In this document: in pieces, positions 59,679 to 64,000 of the stretch
Position numbering within the stretch: the first letter of the stretch is position 1
Layout of the letters: each line of letters starts with the position of its first letter
DNA from: Rhynchospora pubera
Taxonomy: Eukaryota; Streptophyta; Magnoliopsida; Poales; Cyperaceae
Reading direction: 5' to 3'
Assembly (NCBI GenBank): GCA_028095005.1
Contig: CM051461.1
Coordinates: 171,995,144-172,059,143, forward strand
DNA length: 64,000 nt
Translations under genes and position numbers: made by a program
The notes under the pieces: model-generated
What the model saw: the letters and a program-made list of their open reading frames with translations, nothing else
Databases searched by the model: none
Told to the model about the DNA's origin: nothing

Positions 59679-61718
59679 CTCAGTTGTTGGGGCGGTTTGG
59701 AGCACCTATTAGAATCAATTTGGTATTTGGATAAATCCAAAAAGGTAATTAATTTTATACAACTATATAATCCATGAAATGTAAACAAAGTTAACAGGTC
59801 TTGGCAAACAAACCTTGTCAGAACTAACAAAAAAAAATATTGACTTGTAGTTAGTTATTTTGACGACAAATGTATGACCGTATGAACTTATTGTGTGTAC
59901 TTCTCTCTCTAACAGAGAAGTCAAGTCAATTTAAGATTTATTAGGAAAATTATAACGGTTCTTCATTTGGGTAGGAGTTTTATACGCGTTTCTGGCATTA
60001 TAAAGTTGTAAACACACATTAAACCAAAAATGGCATAAAAGTTAGAAGGCTACTTTTAACAAGCAGATAGAATTTCAATATATGCCTGTAAATTAACATA
60101 GCTTGAAAGAGGTTATCCCAGGCACAATAACTGACAGGTATTAGCATATTCACCAATCAAAATGACAACATCCAAAGTAATAACACACACAGTATTATTG
60201 ACAAATAGTGAGATTTATTATTTTCACTCATAAAAACAGAGCATGCTCCAGCTGGCAACCAGCAATATCCCAAAATAAACCAACTATAGTCACCAACATG
60301 GCAACATCTATGCAATTTCCATCAATTGAATAATGCTGCTATCAACAAATTGACCTCTTGATGGTGTTTTTGGGAAAATTTATCCTTCAAAGAGCAATGT
60401 AATGCAGTACCGTTTAATATAGGTAAAATTTTTGGGATTGCAAACTTCTGTAGTTTGAGGGGATAACATAAGCCTATGGGCTTCCTATAAGGCTATAAAC
60501 ACCTCTAATGAACACTTTTATAGTTTTATAAACACTACTAATAGATGGAGGGACAATTAGTACTGTATTAATCAGTAGGTAACTGTGAATTAAAAAGTAA
60601 TACAGGGATGAAACCAACCAAAACCCAAGAGAATAAATGTAAAGAAAGAAAACAAAAAAAAAAGGCGAATCTAACCAAGTACCAAAGAAACCATCATTTC
60701 CATCAGCTCAAGTCATTTCCTCCCAAATCCTGCAAAATTCCAAGCGATATGGAATCAGATAAATGGTTCAAATCCGTACGATACGACCAGTTCAAATTTG
60801 AGTTCAAAATCTAAAATTTCAAAGTTCCACTCAATTTGAAGCTTGCAACAAGACAAAAAAGATCAATGAATAGTGAAAGGCATAGACCAGGAGGTCAAGC
60901 ACAGCGGTACTGATATAAAAAAAAAAGTACAGCGGTACAGAAATCGAATCCAAAGTTCAGAACTCGGTACCAGACAAAATAGCTCCTTAGAAGGGTACAT
61001 GCTAATTTCGCAGAAATTAATTTCTTTACAACAGTGTATAGCTAAATCTTATAATATCAATTGAATTAAGGTTTAATATCCAATTGTACAACTCACGAAA
61101 ATTACCTCTTTCGGCTTTTCCTTTTATTTATTTATCTTTTTATTCGAGAAACTTCTTTTACTATAAGCTGCTATCCCAGTGGGTCTATTATTAAAGCATC
61201 GTTGCAGGTACTGTACAAATTTTGCATTTATGAAAGAACTATATGGAATTAAAAAAAAAAATGCAATTAAGACCCAAGCGACAGGTGTTTTCAAGAGGTC
61301 TAAAATACAGTTCTTTAAACAGGAGGTTAGTTAACGAAACAACCCAACCCTTTTCTTTCCAGCCTCTGTCTCTCTGTTATTAACAAATAATCATATATTA
61401 ATTTAAACATGACGTTCTATTTCAAATATAAAACTTTTATTAATGCTACAAAAATCTATCTAAATAAATAAATAATTAATTATAACATACAACAAAATAT
61501 TAAATTATAATAATTATTTAATTTCACTAACTACAATTAATTGACAAGAGGTGGAAACGACCATGGTGGATATGGATTTCAAATATCTCCAAAAAGATCA
61601 AATTATACCTAGGCATATGATATGAGCGCTCTTTCGTTCTCACCAGCGCTCTCAGGAATCAAACGATCGACATCTCCAATGTTGTCCCCCAAAATTACAC
61701 TAGCTAGATCAAAGCAAT
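59679..61718. other. Intergenic, no gene seen
   Basis: AT-rich sequence with short ORFs only. It includes the 3' flank of the DUF4408 gene at its right end. Confidence 0.5.
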
Positions 61719-62681
61719 CTAAAAAGCAGCATTAGCCATGGCGATTTGTCGGCGTCTCGGCTCCTCCCCCTGAAGTCTGATCTGATCCCGACTCTTCTTT
61801 ATGAAATCCTCGAACCGTCGGTTCATCTCATCAGCCCCGACCGATGTCTCCATCTCCGGGGCCCCGCGTCTCGGGGTCGGAACCACTGGTCGCGGCGTCT
61901 TTTCCATGATCGCCTTCCACGTGGCGTCCATCGAGTCGTCGACATCAATTTCCCCTTCTTCAATTACCGCCGGTTCCTCCTCCCCGACATCGGGTTCTAG
62001 TTGTCTGACAATCTCCCTGTCTGGCGCCATCTGGGGCCTCTCGCTTCTCCGTATTTCGAATCGAGACGAGGCGGTTGATTCGTCCTCTGTCAGACACGAC
62101 TCGTTAGAGAGAGAACCTCTGCGAGAAACATTAGGCGACTTCTTCTTCGGAGATATCTCTCTAGAGAGCCTCTGTTTCGGTAAAGTCTGCTCTTCCGGTG
62201 CCGGTGGGTCCCACTGGAAGTGCTGATCAGGTTCTTCTCCTCGCAAGATCCCCGGCGATAGTACCTCTCCGGAGAGATTGTGTTTCGGCACAGTCACAGC
62301 TGGCTCTCCAGGTGGGGCCCACTCCTCCGCCTTATTTGGAATAATACCTCGCGAGATCTCGGGAGATATGAGCTGCTGTTTCGGTTTCACGACGGGCTGC
62401 TGGTTTTGGTGCGGGGCCCACGGGTGGTCCCGGGGAGGTTTCTGGTCGAGTTTCCAGATCACGAGGATGATGAAATGAACGGCGATGAAGAGGTAAGGTG
62501 GCGCCAGCCAGGCCGAAAGGACGGACCAGATTTCTAGAAGAGCAACGGAGAGGCCGGAGATGTGTGGAATGGAGAGCATTGCGAGGATGAATAGAGAAAT
62601 AGCGGAGACAAGGATCAGGCCTATTTGGAGACCCGATAAGGAAGATAAAAATCCGTTAGAAACTTGTCGAAAATTCGCCAT
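61719..62681 (-). CDS. DUF4408/DUF761 domain plant protein of unknown function
   Basis: Intronless, 320 aa, starting at the ATG at 62681. The N-terminal DUF4408 region has two hydrophobic helices (about 19-40, QIGLILVSAISLFILAMLSI, and 63-78, YLFIAVHFIILVIWKL). A long polar, charged middle contains three diverged repeats of the type PKxxLSxE(I/V)SPGI. The C-terminal DUF761 motif is ADEMNRRFEDFIKKSRDQI followed by RLQGEE, preceded by DATWKAIME. This architecture is a known plant-only family with unknown biochemistry, some members being linked to stress or fibre expression. Base composition is clearly more GC-rich than its surroundings, as expected for coding DNA. The family call is solid; the function is not known. 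Confidence 0.88.
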   Translation of the reverse strand: MANFRQVSNGFLSSLSGLQIGLILVSAISLFILAMLSIPHISGLSVALLEIWSVLSAWLAPPYLFIAVHFIILVIWKLDQKPPRDHPWAPHQNQQPVVKPKQQLISPEISRGIIPNKAEEWAPPGEPAVTVPKHNLSGEVLSPGILRGEEPDQHFQWDPPAPEEQTLPKQRLSREISPKKKSPNVSRRGSLSNESCLTEDESTASSRFEIRRSERPQMAPDREIVRQLEPDVGEEEPAVIEEGEIDVDDSMDATWKAIMEKTPRPVVPTPRRGAPEMETSVGADEMNRRFEDFIKKSRDQIRLQGEEPRRRQIAMANAAF

Positions 62682-62795
62682 TGCTTGCTACTAAGGTTTT
62701 TGGTTTCTTTCTCGAGTTGGCAGTGGAATTTTAAAGAGAGGGCATCGATAGAGGGAGAGTGAAAGAAAGAGGCAAGATGGAGCAGAGCGGGTTGG

Positions 62796-62803
62796 TATAT
62801 ATA
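62796..62803 (-). promoter_or_regulatory. Candidate TATA box of the DUF4408/DUF761 gene
   Basis: TATATATA on the minus strand lies about 115 bp upstream of the ATG, a typical plant spacing. Confidence 0.5.
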
Positions 62804-63033
62804 ATAATATGAGAAGCGGAGGGAGCGTAAGGAAATCACTTTCTCACGTACAATGTTTACTTCATTTTACTAATATGACGTGGCACTATCTTGTTGCCCT
62901 TCTGTACTTTACTGTGATCTATGGTGAACGGAGATTGGGTTCGCAGTAGAAACGGGTGAAGTGGACGAGTGACCGAAGATGGAGACAAGTGAGACCGATG
63001 TTTTTGGGTTGGCGAATTTATAAAAATAAATAA
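62804..63033. other. Promoter-proximal region of the DUF4408/DUF761 gene
   Basis: Moderately AT-rich and non-coding. GACGTGGCA (62878-62886) resembles a G-box-like ACGT element. Confidence 0.4.
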
Positions 63034-63272
63034 GGGCGTTTGGATGAATAAAATTAGAATTAGTTATTCCGAGGGAAAAAAATATTATTCAATTTTTTAA
63101 TCCGAATTAAGAAGATGATTTAACAATTCTAAGAATAAAAATTTAATCTGAATATTAGATTACTTAAAAATAACTCACTAGGTTAAAAAAATTTATTCTT
63201 AATCATTTAGAAATAATATTTTGTACTCCAAATAATTAATTCTAATTTTATTCTTAGATAATCCGAACATCT
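63034..63272. mobile_element. MITE-like inverted repeat, GTTTGGAT-end family (diverged)
   Basis: The left end GGGCGTTTGGATGAATAAAA matches, with a small gap, the complement of the right end TTTTATTCTTAGATAATCCG, and both continue into TTAGAATTA. The interior is AT-rich and non-coding. The TSD is not clear. Confidence 0.65.
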
Positions 63273-64000
63273 TAGAGGAAGAAATGTTGGACCATTGGAT
63301 TGAAAGTGTGATGTTGAATGAGGGGTAGAGATTAGTGGAGCACATGCGGTTGATTTCCAGGAGAAAGATGAAATTGTAGATGCACCTGGACCACGGAAGG
63401 AACTGCAAGTAGTACGGCTTCTCTACTCTTCGTAACGGAAATTCAATGAAAAGGCCAAAAGGCAGATCTTGACCATTTATCCGCATTTAAGTTTAATAAC
63501 AGTTCGGATTTATTTCTCCGAATTGTTACCCTTTGGAGTTTGGATGGCAGCTGTCGCGGGTTCCCCTTGTCGGCTCAGAAAATTTCTGGACCTGAGAGGC
63601 GGAGACACTGGAAGTTTTTGGATGCTTACAAAAGGTAAAAGGTTTACATCCTAATATCAAAATGGCCAATGGATGCATGGATGGTCAATTTATAATAAAT
63701 ATAGTACTATACAATGTAGTAAGATTATCAGGCTACTGTCTACATACAATTTTGCACATTACATCTAATTTTCATATTATGTTGTAATGTCTTTATCATG
63801 TGTGTTCACATTTTAAAATATTGATACACAATAATACAATTTATATACGTGCTTATTTTCTTTTTAAAAAAATTATGTATCAGGAAGTTGTCAAATAAAA
63901 TTTGTTCGTTAATTTTATCCAACCCTTCCATAAAAATAGACGGATGTAAGTACTTTTTTTTTTTTATGGGAGTGACTAGTGTCAAACATATAAGACACAT
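63273..64000. other. Intergenic to window end, no gene seen
   Basis: No recognisable coding region. The frame running off the end on the minus strand (63806-64000) is AT-driven. Confidence 0.5.

Noticed and set aside
1..64000. CRISPR arrays, operons, riboswitches, bacterial insertion sequences
   Set aside because: The window is plant nuclear DNA; no regularly spaced identical repeats and no prokaryotic gene organisation.

Overview
This is a 64-kb stretch of AT-rich nuclear DNA from a flowering plant, most likely a eudicot. The genes have GT-AG introns and encode land-plant families: DUF639, NHL/LEA_2, plant HMGB, a SHAQKYF MYB, a LEC2/FUS3/ABI3-type B3 factor and a DUF4408/DUF761 protein. 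The intergenic DNA is full of plant-style MITEs and holds one young LTR retrotransposon. I cannot name the species. Exon structures were built by hand by joining reading frames across GT/AG sites and comparing with remembered family sequences. No search or expression data were available.

Layout. 188-992 (+): last two exons of a DUF639 protein that starts outside the window. 6551-7315 (+): NHL6-like membrane protein. 9023-10561 (+): HMG-box protein, 8 exons. 11092-12672 (-): secreted LRR protein, convergent with the HMG gene. 20330-21873 (+): ASPG2-like aspartic protease. 24433-29336 (-): PRMT6-type arginine methyltransferase, 13 exons, convergent with the protease. 36810-41258 (+): SRM1-like MYB. 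43440-46695 (+): B3 factor, 9 exons. 47219-54004: non-autonomous LTR retrotransposon on the minus strand. 61719-62681 (-): DUF4408/DUF761 protein. The rest is intergenic DNA dominated by small transposon derivatives.

Gene context. DUF639, the LRR gene and the HMGB gene recall the Arabidopsis neighbours At5g23390, At5g23400 and At5g23420. The protease next to PRMT6 recalls At3g20015/At3g20020. The window may therefore keep an ancestral gene order that Arabidopsis has split between chromosomes. These are independent eukaryotic genes, not an operon or pathway.

Most interesting material. (i) An LTR element with identical-length 2,818-bp LTRs, a 1,150-bp non-coding interior, a perfect TSD, and a PBS and PPT that fix its orientation. 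(ii) A family of three foldback MITEs with GAGNNNTGCTA ends and 9-bp TSDs; one lies in a PRMT6 intron and carries a nested hAT-like MITE. (iii) A dispersed MITE family with GTTTGGAT-type ends, four of whose members share an internal core. (iv) A possible C2HC zinc-knuckle ahead of the HMG box. (v) Two overlapping splice donors, 4 nt apart, that would change the C-terminus of the B3 factor.
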